From the NCBI GenBank assembly GCA_964536015.1, contig CAZHVS010000008.1, positions 1-64,000 of the forward strand: a stretch of 64,000 bases of DNA. Reading direction: 5' to 3'. Every line of letters begins with the position of its first letter. Within the stretch, counting starts at the first letter, position 1. This DNA is from CAZHVS01 sp964536015 (GTDB lineage Bacteria; Bacteroidota; Ignavibacteria; Ignavibacteriales; Ignavibacteriaceae). The notes beneath the pieces were generated by a model. The model searched no databases and had not been told where the DNA came from. It saw only the letters and a list, made by a program, of their open reading frames with translations. Position numbers and translations under genes: made by a program. Shown here piece by piece: positions 17,704 through 26,787 of this stretch.

Positions 17704-19367
17704 AAAATAAGTTTTCCATTTCCCAGTTAATTATTTCTTCTTTATTTTTATTTAGTTCAATAAGTTTTACACAATCCGAGTACGTTCGTTCTGATCACAA
17801 AGTATATGATTTTCTACACCGTCTTGATGTACTCAATATAATCGAAGGTTATAATTCATTTGAAAAACCACAAACAAGAAGAACAATTGCATCTTTGCTA
17901 AAGGAAGCTAGGGAGCATAAGAATCAACTTGATGAAAATGATAAAGTTTTATTAAATGATTTCTTTGTAGAATTCGAATATGATATTGATTCTTCGGTAA
18001 AGAATGCACAGTCGATCATTGATGGTGATTTTAATATTTTTTCTGAAAATGAAAAATATATTTATTTAATAACTGAAAAAGATAAAGCAGCAATATTTGT
18101 TAATCTTTTAAGTGAGGGAAATTATCTCTCTGTAAATAATAAATATAAAAACCTAAACTCCGAGTCAGGACTTTTTGGCGGAGAAATTAGAGGAACATTT
18201 TTAAATCATTATGGATTCTTATTACGTTCAACTAATGGGATTGCATTTGGAAATAAAGAAGCTTCATTAACAAAAAAAGAGTTACGATATAATTGGAAGT
18301 TTAATGAAAAAAACGATGAATCATTTTTTGATGAAACGGAAGGTTATTTTTCAACAGACTTTGAATTAGTTAAAATTAAATTTGGAAGAGACAGATTTAT
18401 TATCTCTAATAATTTTTCAAATCCATTACTTGGAACTTCTTCTCCGGTTTTTGATTATCTGTATATCAATTTCAATTATAAATTTTTTAATTATTCATTT
18501 ATGCACGGAAAATTACTTGGAAAAATATCAAGTATAAATGATTCGATAAGTGGCGTAATTAATAAAGTTGAAGATAAATTTATTGGATACCATCGAATTG
18601 GTTTTGATGTTTCAAAACATTTAAGTTTTGGATTCGGTGAATTCATTATTTATTCTGACCGCAGTATAGATTTTTCTTATCTCAATCCTTTTTCTTTTTA
18701 TAAAACTTCTGAACATAATAATCAGGATAGAGATAATTCATTACTCTTTATGGATATTGCAAATAATTCTATTGATGGTTTGAAACTCTCTGGCACAATA
18801 CTTATCGATGATATCGATTTCGGAAAAATTGGGAAAAACTGGTGGGGAAATCAGACATTATGGAGTATTAGTATTTCATCTTATAATTTTTATCAAATTT
18901 TACCAATTGATCTTCATTGTGAGTATACACGAATTGAACCTTATGTTTTTTCTCATCGTCTTAACAGAAATAATTTTACAAATCTAGGTTTTAATCTTTC
19001 AAATGATATAGAACCAAATAGTGAATTGTTCTTTGCAAAAATTAATTATAGATTTAATTATAGAATTAACATTAGTTTAGATTATACTTATATCAGGCAC
19101 GGTGCTAATCCAGTTGATAAAAATGGAAATATTGTGAAAAACGTTGGTGGAGATATTAACTTAGGACACAGAGTATTTGATTCAAGCATTGCTTCATTTC
19201 TTGAAGGGGCAAAAGAATTATTCAGAAAATTTTCATTAAGTTTACATTATGAACCAGTAAATGAGTTTATTATATCTTTTATTTTGACCAATGAGAACAA
19301 TTCCTATCAAAACAATGTTTATATAAATAATTGGATATCCGATTTATCTTTTAAAATTAAAATTTAA
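17700..19367 (+). CDS. Wzi-like outer-membrane beta-barrel protein
   Basis: Signal peptide at residues ~1-24, then VYDFLHRLDVLNIIEGY and a TRRTIASLL helix, as in the Wzi family that anchors capsule at the outer membrane. The rest is a long series of alternating beta-strands with aromatic girdles, consistent with a large barrel ending in an amphipathic strand (WISDLSFKIKI). The ATG at 17700 overlapping the upstream stop is used; a GTG 15 bases earlier would only add residues ahead of the signal peptide. Coupled to the glycosyltransferase, it suggests polysaccharide export or attachment. Confidence 0.7.
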   Translation: MKNKFSISQLIISSLFLFSSISFTQSEYVRSDHKVYDFLHRLDVLNIIEGYNSFEKPQTRRTIASLLKEAREHKNQLDENDKVLLNDFFVEFEYDIDSSVKNAQSIIDGDFNIFSENEKYIYLITEKDKAAIFVNLLSEGNYLSVNNKYKNLNSESGLFGGEIRGTFLNHYGFLLRSTNGIAFGNKEASLTKKELRYNWKFNEKNDESFFDETEGYFSTDFELVKIKFGRDRFIISNNFSNPLLGTSSPVFDYLYINFNYKFFNYSFMHGKLLGKISSINDSISGVINKVEDKFIGYHRIGFDVSKHLSFGFGEFIIYSDRSIDFSYLNPFSFYKTSEHNNQDRDNSLLFMDIANNSIDGLKLSGTILIDDIDFGKIGKNWWGNQTLWSISISSYNFYQILPIDLHCEYTRIEPYVFSHRLNRNNFTNLGFNLSNDIEPNSELFFAKINYRFNYRINISLDYTYIRHGANPVDKNGNIVKNVGGDINLGHRVFDSSIASFLEGAKELFRKFSLSLHYEPVNEFIISFILTNENNSYQNNVYINNWISDLSFKIKI

Positions 19368-19378
19368 GCAGGCAGAAA

Positions 19379-20983
19379 ATGAATTATTCTAAATTTAGAA
19401 TTCCTTTAATGGTGATTATCCTGACTTCGGGAATATTACTAGGAACCCAGATCCAAAAAGTATTATCTGGTGATAGTTTAATTGATGGATTGAAAAAGTT
19501 TAATGACGTTTTAACTTATACACAAAAATATTATGTAGATGATGTGGAGGTTACAAAACTTGTTGAATCTGCAATTAATGGAATGCTGGAACAACTGGAT
19601 CCCCATTCGGTTTATATTCCTGTCAAACAAATGCAACAGGTTGAAGAAGAGTTTAGAGGTGACTTTGAAGGTATAGGAATTGAATTCCAGGTTGTAAATG
19701 ATACATTAACAGTTGTGTCTCCAATTTCAGGTGGACCAAGTGAAGCACTTGGTATTTTAGCAGGAGATAGAATTGTTAAAATTGATGATCAAAGTTGTAT
19801 TGGAATTTCAAATGATGATGTAAGAAAAAAATTACGCGGTCCATCTGGTACAAAAGTAAAAGTTTTAATAGTTAGAGTTGGTGTTAAAGATGCAATTGAA
19901 TATGAAATTACTCGGGATAAAATTCCTTTGTTTTCAGTTGATACAAGAATAATGCTTGATAGCAAAACAGGCTATATTAGTGTCAATCGTTTTATGGAAA
20001 AAACAAACGATGAATTACTTGCTGCTTTGGATGAATTGAAAAATAAGGGTATGAAACAACTTGTTCTTGACTTGAGAAATAATCCTGGTGGTTACTTAAA
20101 TCAAGCATTTATGATGGCTGATGTCTTTCTTGATGGAAATAAAAAAATTGTTTATACCCGTGGTAGAAAGAAAGAATTTGATGAAGACTTTTATGCTTCT
20201 GTTCCTTCTCCTTTTGAAAAAATCCCGTTAATTGTCTTAATCAATCGTGGTAGTGCATCCGCAAGCGAAATAGTATCCGGCGCTATCCAGGATTGGGATC
20301 GTGGTTTAATTATTGGCGAAACATCTTTCGGAAAAGGGCTTGTACAAAGACAATTTCCATTATCGGACGGCAGTGCAATACGTTTGACCATCTCTCAATA
20401 CTTTACTCCGTCAGGTCGATTAATTCAACGTAAGTACAAGGATAAAAAAGAATATTATGAAGAACTTGTTGAGCGGGAAGAAAACGAAGGTGAAAACTTA
20501 GAACACAAAGTTGAGAAAGATTCCGCAAAACCTGAATTTAAAACAAACAAAGGTAGAATAATTTATGGTGGTGGTGGAATTACTCCAGATTATATTGTAA
20601 AAAATGAAAAACTTACAGGTTACACTGCTGATCTCTTGAGAAAAAATATTTTCTATCTTTATGTTCTTAAGTATATTGATGTGCACGGAAAACAGATTAA
20701 AGATAAATTCAATGAAAACTTATTAGTATATAAAGATAAATTTCAGTTTAACGAAAAAGATATGAGTGATTTCATCGAATTTGCAAAAACTAAAGATGTA
20801 AAATTCATCGAAGAAGATTATAATAAAGACAAAGAGTATATCTTTGCACGACTTAAAGCACAAATAGCTCGAAATTACTGGAAAAACGAAGGGTGGTATT
20901 CTGTCCTTATTCCTATGGATAAGCAGGTCAGTAAAGCCTTAACTTTATTTGATAAAGCTAAAGAATTAGCAAATATGAAATGA
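19379..20983 (+). CDS. S41 family C-terminal processing peptidase
   Basis: A membrane-anchored periplasmic serine protease (CtpA/Prc type). An N-terminal signal anchor (residues ~8-25) is followed by an N-domain (LDPHSVYIP), a PDZ domain (about residues 80-170) and the S41 core with RGSASASEIVSGA carrying the catalytic serine and GETSFGKGLVQ the catalytic lysine. A C-terminal helical extension of ~120 residues follows. Such enzymes cleave exported proteins at hydrophobic C-termini. Its stop overlaps the DUF3108 start by 4 nt. Confidence 0.92.
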   Translation: MNYSKFRIPLMVIILTSGILLGTQIQKVLSGDSLIDGLKKFNDVLTYTQKYYVDDVEVTKLVESAINGMLEQLDPHSVYIPVKQMQQVEEEFRGDFEGIGIEFQVVNDTLTVVSPISGGPSEALGILAGDRIVKIDDQSCIGISNDDVRKKLRGPSGTKVKVLIVRVGVKDAIEYEITRDKIPLFSVDTRIMLDSKTGYISVNRFMEKTNDELLAALDELKNKGMKQLVLDLRNNPGGYLNQAFMMADVFLDGNKKIVYTRGRKKEFDEDFYASVPSPFEKIPLIVLINRGSASASEIVSGAIQDWDRGLIIGETSFGKGLVQRQFPLSDGSAIRLTISQYFTPSGRLIQRKYKDKKEYYEELVEREENEGENLEHKVEKDSAKPEFKTNKGRIIYGGGGITPDYIVKNEKLTGYTADLLRKNIFYLYVLKYIDVHGKQIKDKFNENLLVYKDKFQFNEKDMSDFIEFAKTKDVKFIEEDYNKDKEYIFARLKAQIARNYWKNEGWYSVLIPMDKQVSKALTLFDKAKELANMK

Positions 20984-21810
20984 GAAAAATATTTAGTCTG
21001 ATATTTTTTATCACGTTTTTTTTACCAGTTGAAAAACAATTTAGTTTTTCTAATGTAAGTTCATTTTCTTTATTAATTCCGGCGGGAGATAAAGAAATGT
21101 TTGTCGGTGAAGAAATTACATATGTGGTAAGTTATACATTTATAAAAATTGGTGAAGTCCGTCTTAGAGTTGTTAATAAACAGGATATAAATGGACAACC
21201 ATATTATTACACAGTCTGTCACATGGACTCATATAACGGAATTCCATTTGTAAACCTTCATCAGATTTATGAAAGCAAAATTAATCCTGATTATTTTTCT
21301 ACATTTTTTAAAGGATTAGTCAGAAAAGAAGAATACACAACTTATACAGAATATTATTTCAACTATTCACAAAAACAGATTAGAGTGAAGCAGGGGAAAG
21401 TATCTCCTCCACAGTTATGGAAAGATTCAGTTTATTCTGCAGAGAAGATGTATCAGGATGGTCTTTCTATTTTTTATTATGCAAGAATGAATACAGGCCA
21501 AAAAAAATCTGTTAATGTTCCTTGCTTTGTAAACGAAGAAAAAGTTTATACAAGAATTAACTTTTACGACAGAGCAGAAAAATTAAAAATTGATGCAGTT
21601 GATTATCCAATTAATTGTGTTAAACTAGATGGCGATACAGATTTTACGAGTGTATTTGGGCTTACAGGATATTTTGAGGGATGGTTTTCAAATGATTATG
21701 CGGCAATACCAATTCTTGCAAAAATGAAAGTCATTATTGGTAATGTAAATCTTGAATTAAAAAGCTGGAAAAGAAAGGATGGCTGGCAACCTCCAAGATG
21801 GCATTGGTAG
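20980..21810 (+). CDS. DUF3108 domain exported protein
   Basis: Signal peptide in the first ~25 residues, then the DUF3108 opening GEEITYVVSYTFIKIGEVRLRV and a predominantly beta-strand body ending in a hydrophilic KRKDGWQPPRW tail. Family members are periplasmic and of unknown function, likely lipid-binding beta folds. It is translationally coupled to the S41 protease upstream and overlaps the carbonic anhydrase-like gene downstream by 13 nt. Confidence 0.75.
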   Translation: MRKIFSLIFFITFFLPVEKQFSFSNVSSFSLLIPAGDKEMFVGEEITYVVSYTFIKIGEVRLRVVNKQDINGQPYYYTVCHMDSYNGIPFVNLHQIYESKINPDYFSTFFKGLVRKEEYTTYTEYYFNYSQKQIRVKQGKVSPPQLWKDSVYSAEKMYQDGLSIFYYARMNTGQKKSVNVPCFVNEEKVYTRINFYDRAEKLKIDAVDYPINCVKLDGDTDFTSVFGLTGYFEGWFSNDYAAIPILAKMKVIIGNVNLELKSWKRKDGWQPPRWHW

Positions 21811-22349
21811 ATAAAGAAATAAAACTGTTCCCTTATATAGGAACATTCCCGAAAATTCATTCATCAGTATTTTTAGCTTCAGGAGTTAAAATTATAGGTG
21901 ATGTTCAAATTGAAGAACTATCAAGCATCTGGTATAATACTGTAATTAGAGGAGATGTTCATTACATTAAAATTGGGAAAATGACTAATGTACAGGATTG
22001 CTCTATGCTTCATGTAACGAATAATCGTTATCCATTAAACATTGGTGATAAAGTAACAATTGGACATAGCGTTACCTTACATGGTTGTACATTACAGAAC
22101 CTTTGTTTAATTGGTATGCGAGCTGTAATTCTTGATGGTGCGACAGTTGAAGAAAAATCAATTGTAGCTGCAGGTTCGGTTGTAAAAGAAAAATTTGTTG
22201 TCCCTTCAGGGAAACTTGTTGCAGGAGTTCCTGCAAAGATTATCAGAGATCTGACTCGGCAGGAATTAGATAATTTTGAAGCATCAGCAAAACGCTATGT
22301 AAAATACACTGAACTAACAGTTAAATCTTTTGAAGAATTTAATCCATAA
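21798..22349 (+). CDS. Gamma carbonic anhydrase family protein
   Basis: A left-handed beta-helix of hexapeptide repeats (VFLASGVKIIGDVQI onward) with the metal-binding histidines of the gamma class visible in VIRGDVHYIKIG, LHVTNN and IGHSVTLHGCTL. Family members (YrdA/CaiE-like) are trimeric and often have weak or no demonstrated carbonic anhydrase activity. It is 183 residues long, the usual size. Confidence 0.85.
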   Translation: MALVDKEIKLFPYIGTFPKIHSSVFLASGVKIIGDVQIEELSSIWYNTVIRGDVHYIKIGKMTNVQDCSMLHVTNNRYPLNIGDKVTIGHSVTLHGCTLQNLCLIGMRAVILDGATVEEKSIVAAGSVVKEKFVVPSGKLVAGVPAKIIRDLTRQELDNFEASAKRYVKYTELTVKSFEEFNP

Positions 22350-22357
22350 TTAGAAAA

Positions 22358-22786
22358 ATGATTAAAAATTTAAATATCTTTTTTAAGCAAAAAATTGAAC
22401 TTGACAAAAAAAGAGTTCATAAAATTATTTCGGAATTAAAAAAAGAATTAAAATTCAAAATCGATTCTTTGGAAATAAATTTTCTTTCATCTGATGAGGT
22501 CCTTGATCTAAACAAAAAATATCTTAATCATCATTATAATACAGATATTATCACTTTTAATTATACTGGCAATAATGAAAATCTTAATGGTGAAATACTA
22601 ATTTCTATTGAAGATGCAATGAATAATGCAAGAAAATATTCCATTAAAATCAATGAAGAATTTTTAAGATTGATAGTTCACGGAATTTTACATTTATTGG
22701 GTTACGATGATATAAAACGTTCAGAAAAAATTAAAATGAAAAAATTAGAAGATTCTTTAGTAAAAAAATTCTGTTATCTTATTTAA
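22358..22786 (+). CDS. ybeY: Endoribonuclease YbeY, rRNA maturation factor
   Basis: Metal-dependent RNase for 16S rRNA 3'-end processing and ribosome quality control. The metal site is HGILHLLGYDD (about residues 108-118): the first two histidines of the H-x3-H-x5-H motif are present, and the third is aspartate, a replacement I recognise from Bacteroidetes-group YbeY. At 142 residues it has normal length. DUF494 follows 1 bp after its stop. Confidence 0.9.
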   Translation: MIKNLNIFFKQKIELDKKRVHKIISELKKELKFKIDSLEINFLSSDEVLDLNKKYLNHHYNTDIITFNYTGNNENLNGEILISIEDAMNNARKYSIKINEEFLRLIVHGILHLLGYDDIKRSEKIKMKKLEDSLVKKFCYLI

Positions 22787-22787
22787 T

Positions 22788-23240
22788 ATGGAAAATAAAT
22801 TAGCTGAAGTTATTACAAAAATACTTGAAGGAATTAATCAGGATCAATCTTTAAAAAATCTTGAAAAACAGTTAAAGAAAAGTAAAAATTACAACAAAAG
22901 ACTGATCGCTACTGCATATAGCTGGATTTACGACAAACTTCTTTCGAATGCAGTTAAAATGCAAAATCTTTCAAATAAAAGCATAAGAGTATTAAATGAA
23001 TCGGAAATTCATAGTCTAGGAAGTGAGAATTATGAACGAATTCAAAAATTATACAATATTGGTCTTCTTACAAATGAGGACGTTGACCTTCTAATGAATG
23101 AAATATTGATTCTTCATCCAAATGATTCGATTAGCGAATATGAAATGAATCTGCTTCTACTTTCATCATTATTTGATATTGATCGTTATACACCTCCCGG
23201 AAGCAGAACACTACTATATACATCTGATAAAATAAATTGA
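22788..23240 (+). CDS. DUF494/Smg-like small protein
   Basis: A 150-residue, mainly helical soluble protein. The N-terminal pattern (ITKILEGINQD, then AYSWIYDKLLSN), the central RVLNESEIHSLGSENYERIQKLYNIGLL and the short hydrophobic C-terminal helix agree with the Chlorobi/Ignavibacteria branch of DUF494 (Smg). Function in the family is unclear. It sits between ybeY and topA; in many bacteria smg also lies beside topA, which supports the call. Confidence 0.65.
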   Translation: MENKLAEVITKILEGINQDQSLKNLEKQLKKSKNYNKRLIATAYSWIYDKLLSNAVKMQNLSNKSIRVLNESEIHSLGSENYERIQKLYNIGLLTNEDVDLLMNEILILHPNDSISEYEMNLLLLSSLFDIDRYTPPGSRTLLYTSDKIN

Positions 23241-23247
23241 ATTAGTT

Positions 23248-25563
23248 ATGAGCAAAAATTTAGTCATTGTTGAATCACCAGCGAAAGCAAAAACTATTAA
23301 TAAATACCTTGGACGCGATTATCACGTGGAGGCTACGGTAGGACATATTCGTAATCTTCCTAAAAGTAATCTGGGTGTAGATATTGAAAATGGTTATGAA
23401 CCAAAATTTGTTACAATTCGCGGTAAAGCCGAAGTAATTAAAAAAATAAAAACTTATGCTGCGAAAAGTAAAAATGTATTTATCGCTACCGACCCTGATC
23501 GCGAAGGAGAGGCAATCGCTCAGGATATTGCTGACGTTATAGATGGAAAGAGTAACAATAAGATATTACGTGTTCTTTTTAATGAAATAACCAAATCTGG
23601 AATTAAAAAAGGAATCAGTGAATCACATCAAATTGACACTGCGCTAGTTGCTTCTCAGCGTGCAAGAAGAATAATGGACAGGTTAATAGGTTATAAAGTC
23701 AGTCCGTTTTTATGGAAAGCAGCAATTGAAGAGTCTGGAAATGTTTTATCTGCCGGAAGAGTTCAATCTGTTGCTTTAAGATTAATATGTGAAAGAGAAG
23801 TAGCTATTATTAATTTTGTCCCGACAGAATATTGGTCTATATGGGGATTCTTCGATACTGCTTCTGGAGATAAATTTAAAGCTAAACTTTATAGCATTTC
23901 AGGGAAAGAAATAAAAATTCCTCCAAAACCAATAATGACAGAAGATGATTGGAAAAAATTCCTGGAAAAATATTCGGCTATACCTGATGAAAAAATTGCC
24001 CAAAAATATTATGACCAAATAAATGAAAAAAATAATTATTTTATTTCTGCCATAACAAAAAAGCATACTAAGAGAAATCCTTCTCCACCATTTATAACAA
24101 GCTCGCTGCAAGCTGAAGCATCGCGTGTACTGAGATTCCGTCCAAAACAGACCATGGCAATTGCTCAGAAATTATATGAGGGTATTGAACTTGGAGATGA
24201 AGGAATTACAGGATTAATAACTTATATGAGGACTGATTCAACACGTATTAGTGCTGAAATAATTAATGATGCGAGAGATTACATAAAACAAAATTATGGA
24301 AGTGAATATCTGCCAGAAATTGGAAATACATATGAAAAGAAAAGGGCAAATGTTCAGGATGCTCACGAAGCAATTCGTCCAACATCTTTACAATATACAC
24401 CTGATTTTGTAAAACCATTTTTAGATGATAATTCATTTAAATTATATCAGCTTATCTGGAAAAGATTTATTGCATCACAGATGAATCCTGCCTTGCTTGA
24501 AGTTACAGTGATAGAGGTATCCGCTGATGAATTTCTTTTTAAAGCTTATGGTCAGGCAATTCAATTTAATGGCTTTATGCAAGTTTATATAGAACAATCC
24601 GACAAACCTGAAGATGAAGATAAATCCGAAGCTACTAATGAAATTATTCCGCTTGGATTAGAAAAAAATCAAAATTTAATTCTGGAAGAGTTGAAAAAAA
24701 CCCAGCATTTTACAAAACCTTTACCACGATATACAGAAAGTACTTTAATAAAAGAACTCGAAAGTAAAGGAATAGGCAGACCAAGTACATATTCTTCAAT
24801 TGTAAGTACCATTGTTGATAGAAATTATGTAGAACAAAAAGAGAGAAAATTATTTCCTACTCATCTTGGTATAAAAGTAAATTCAATACTTGTTCAGAAT
24901 TTTCCCAATATCTTTGATGTTGGTTTTACTGCAAAAATGGAAAGTGAACTAGACCAGATTGCACAAGGAGAAAACAATTACATTCAAGTTCTTAACGATT
25001 TTTATTTTCCGTTTCAATCAAATTTGAAGTCAGTAGAAGATAAAATAGAAAAAATATTTTGTGATAAATGTAATGGTGAAATGGAAATTAAGCTTGGAAG
25101 GTTTGGAAAATTCCTCGCTTGTAAAAATTATCCTGAATGTAAAAATATTAAATCATTAAAAGAGTTTTCACAAGGCTCAAAAGAAATTGTATATACTGGT
25201 GAGATTTGCGAAAAATGCGGAAGTAAAACTGTTTATCGTCAAGGAAAATTTGGGAAATTTATTGGATGTGAAAAATATCCTGATTGTGATTTTATAAAAA
25301 ATATTTCTCTTGATATAAAATGCCCTAAATGTAAAGATGGAGATGTCGTAGAGCGTAGAAGTAAAAATAAAAGAATATTCTATGGCTGTAATCGTTATCC
25401 CGATTGTGATTTTGTTAGCTGGAACAAACCGGTTAAAGAAGCATGTCCTAATGGAGATTCTGATTATATGGAAGAAAAATATTCAGCAAAAAAAGGGAAT
25501 TATTTAAAGTGTCCTGTTTGTGCTTATGAAAATGTTATATCAAATGAAGAAGAAGTAGATTAA
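23248..25563 (+). CDS. topA: DNA topoisomerase I
   Basis: Type IA topoisomerase relaxing negative supercoils. The Toprim domain starts at KNLVIVESPAKAKTINKYLG and contains DPDREGEAIAQ. The active-site tyrosine is Tyr326 in ITYMRTDSTRIS. Three complete four-cysteine zinc fingers and a fourth degenerate one fill the C-terminal ~170 residues (CDKC...CKNYPEC, CEKC...CEKYPDC, CPKC...CNRYPDC). The stop codon shares one base with the recombinase start. Confidence 0.96.
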   Translation: MSKNLVIVESPAKAKTINKYLGRDYHVEATVGHIRNLPKSNLGVDIENGYEPKFVTIRGKAEVIKKIKTYAAKSKNVFIATDPDREGEAIAQDIADVIDGKSNNKILRVLFNEITKSGIKKGISESHQIDTALVASQRARRIMDRLIGYKVSPFLWKAAIEESGNVLSAGRVQSVALRLICEREVAIINFVPTEYWSIWGFFDTASGDKFKAKLYSISGKEIKIPPKPIMTEDDWKKFLEKYSAIPDEKIAQKYYDQINEKNNYFISAITKKHTKRNPSPPFITSSLQAEASRVLRFRPKQTMAIAQKLYEGIELGDEGITGLITYMRTDSTRISAEIINDARDYIKQNYGSEYLPEIGNTYEKKRANVQDAHEAIRPTSLQYTPDFVKPFLDDNSFKLYQLIWKRFIASQMNPALLEVTVIEVSADEFLFKAYGQAIQFNGFMQVYIEQSDKPEDEDKSEATNEIIPLGLEKNQNLILEELKKTQHFTKPLPRYTESTLIKELESKGIGRPSTYSSIVSTIVDRNYVEQKERKLFPTHLGIKVNSILVQNFPNIFDVGFTAKMESELDQIAQGENNYIQVLNDFYFPFQSNLKSVEDKIEKIFCDKCNGEMEIKLGRFGKFLACKNYPECKNIKSLKEFSQGSKEIVYTGEICEKCGSKTVYRQGKFGKFIGCEKYPDCDFIKNISLDIKCPKCKDGDVVERRSKNKRIFYGCNRYPDCDFVSWNKPVKEACPNGDSDYMEEKYSAKKGNYLKCPVCAYENVISNEEEVD

Positions 25564-26471
25564 TGAAGGAAATTCTTTTACATAATTTAATAGAAAAATA
25601 TCTTGAAGAATTGCGATACCAGAAAAGATATTCAGATTTAACAATTAAATCTTATAGAAATGATCTTAATCAATTTGAAAATTTCTGTATAGAAAATCAA
25701 AAAACGAGTTTGGATTCAATCAATCAAAAATTTGTAAAACGTTTTCTTATTAAAATGAATGATGATAATCTTGAGAAAAGTACTATATCAAGAAAGCTGG
25801 CAGCTATAAGAAGTCTATTTAAATATGCATTTAAGAATGATTATCTCGAAAAGAATTTAATCTCATTTATCAAAAATCCTAAAGTTAAAAGAAAGCTTCC
25901 TGAAGTAATATCTGCTGAAGAATATAGCGAATTAGTTTTGTTGTTAGAAAAAAAAGATTTTGATGAAAATGAAAATCATAATAATATAAAAATGATTAAA
26001 GCGATCTTTGAAATGTTATATGGATGTTCTCTTCGTGTTTCAGAAGTATGTAATCTAAGATTAAACGATATTGATAGAAATCGGAATTTGATTCGTGTAA
26101 CAGGGAAAGGAAATAAAACAAGAATTATTCCGATTGGTAGAAAATCTCTTGAAATCATTGAAGAATATTTATTAAATATCAAGAATCAAAATAAAAATGA
26201 TTTTCTCTTCACATTTAACGATAAAAAAATTTATTCCAGATTAATCTATAATTGGGTGAATAAATATTTGGGGAAAGTTACACAAATAAAGAAAAGAAGT
26301 CCTCATATACTTCGTCATAGTTCTGCTACTCATATGCTTGATTCAGGCGCTAGCTTAACCGCTATTAAAGAAATATTAGGACATTCAAATCTTTCAACAA
26401 CGCAAATTTATACTCACGTAAGTATTGAGAGATTAAAAAATGTCTATAAAAAATCACATCCTAAATCATAA
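25563..26471 (+). CDS. XerC/XerD-type tyrosine recombinase
   Basis: Site-specific recombinase with an N-terminal SAM-like domain (residues ~5-90) and a catalytic domain containing the R-H-R-H-Y set: Arg in CSLRVSEV, His and Arg in HILRHSSATHML, His in LGHSNL and Tyr in TQIYTHVS. At 302 residues and beside topA it is most likely the housekeeping enzyme that resolves chromosome dimers at dif, not a mobile integrase. Which of XerC or XerD it is cannot be decided here. Confidence 0.9.
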   Translation: MKEILLHNLIEKYLEELRYQKRYSDLTIKSYRNDLNQFENFCIENQKTSLDSINQKFVKRFLIKMNDDNLEKSTISRKLAAIRSLFKYAFKNDYLEKNLISFIKNPKVKRKLPEVISAEEYSELVLLLEKKDFDENENHNNIKMIKAIFEMLYGCSLRVSEVCNLRLNDIDRNRNLIRVTGKGNKTRIIPIGRKSLEIIEEYLLNIKNQNKNDFLFTFNDKKIYSRLIYNWVNKYLGKVTQIKKRSPHILRHSSATHMLDSGASLTAIKEILGHSNLSTTQIYTHVSIERLKNVYKKSHPKS

Positions 26472-26487
26472 TTCTTCAGGAGGTAAT

Positions 26488-26787
26488 ATGAAGATAACAA
26501 TAACAGCAAGAAAATTTAAGGCACACGACACTTTAAGAGATTTCATTAAAGGTGAAGTTAATCATCTTGAAAAATATAATGATGAAATTCTTGATGTCGA
26601 TGTTATTCTTAGCTATGAAAATGCAACCAATAGTGTTAAGACAGCTGAAATAATCGTGAAAGTGCCAGGTCAAATATTAAAAGCATCAGAAAAGTCTGAT
26701 GACTTTAAAAAATCGGTGACATTAGCTAATGAAAAAATGATTAGACAGATAGAAAAATTAAAAACAAAAAGAAAAGCACATAAATAA
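26488..26787 (+). CDS. hpf: Ribosome hibernation promoting factor, short form
   Basis: About 99 residues with the beta-alpha fold of HPF/RaiA (MKITITARKFKAHDTLRDFI and the tail QIEKLKTKRKAHK). It binds the decoding centre of idle ribosomes. The ATG at 26488 is chosen because a strong AGGAGG (26478-26483) precedes it; an earlier in-frame ATG lies inside the recombinase gene. It is one of the few strong Shine-Dalgarno sites in the window. Its stop shares a base with the hprK start. Confidence 0.88.
   Translation: MKITITARKFKAHDTLRDFIKGEVNHLEKYNDEILDVDVILSYENATNSVKTAEIIVKVPGQILKASEKSDDFKKSVTLANEKMIRQIEKLKTKRKAHK

Noticed and set aside
25563..26471. Tyrosine recombinase as an integrase of a mobile element
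   Set aside because: It is coupled to topA, has Xer-like length and motifs, and there are no att-like repeats or cargo genes around it.
26440..26487. Earlier ATG for hpf
   Set aside because: It falls within the recombinase gene; the ATG at 26488 has AGGAGG in front of it and matches the family start.
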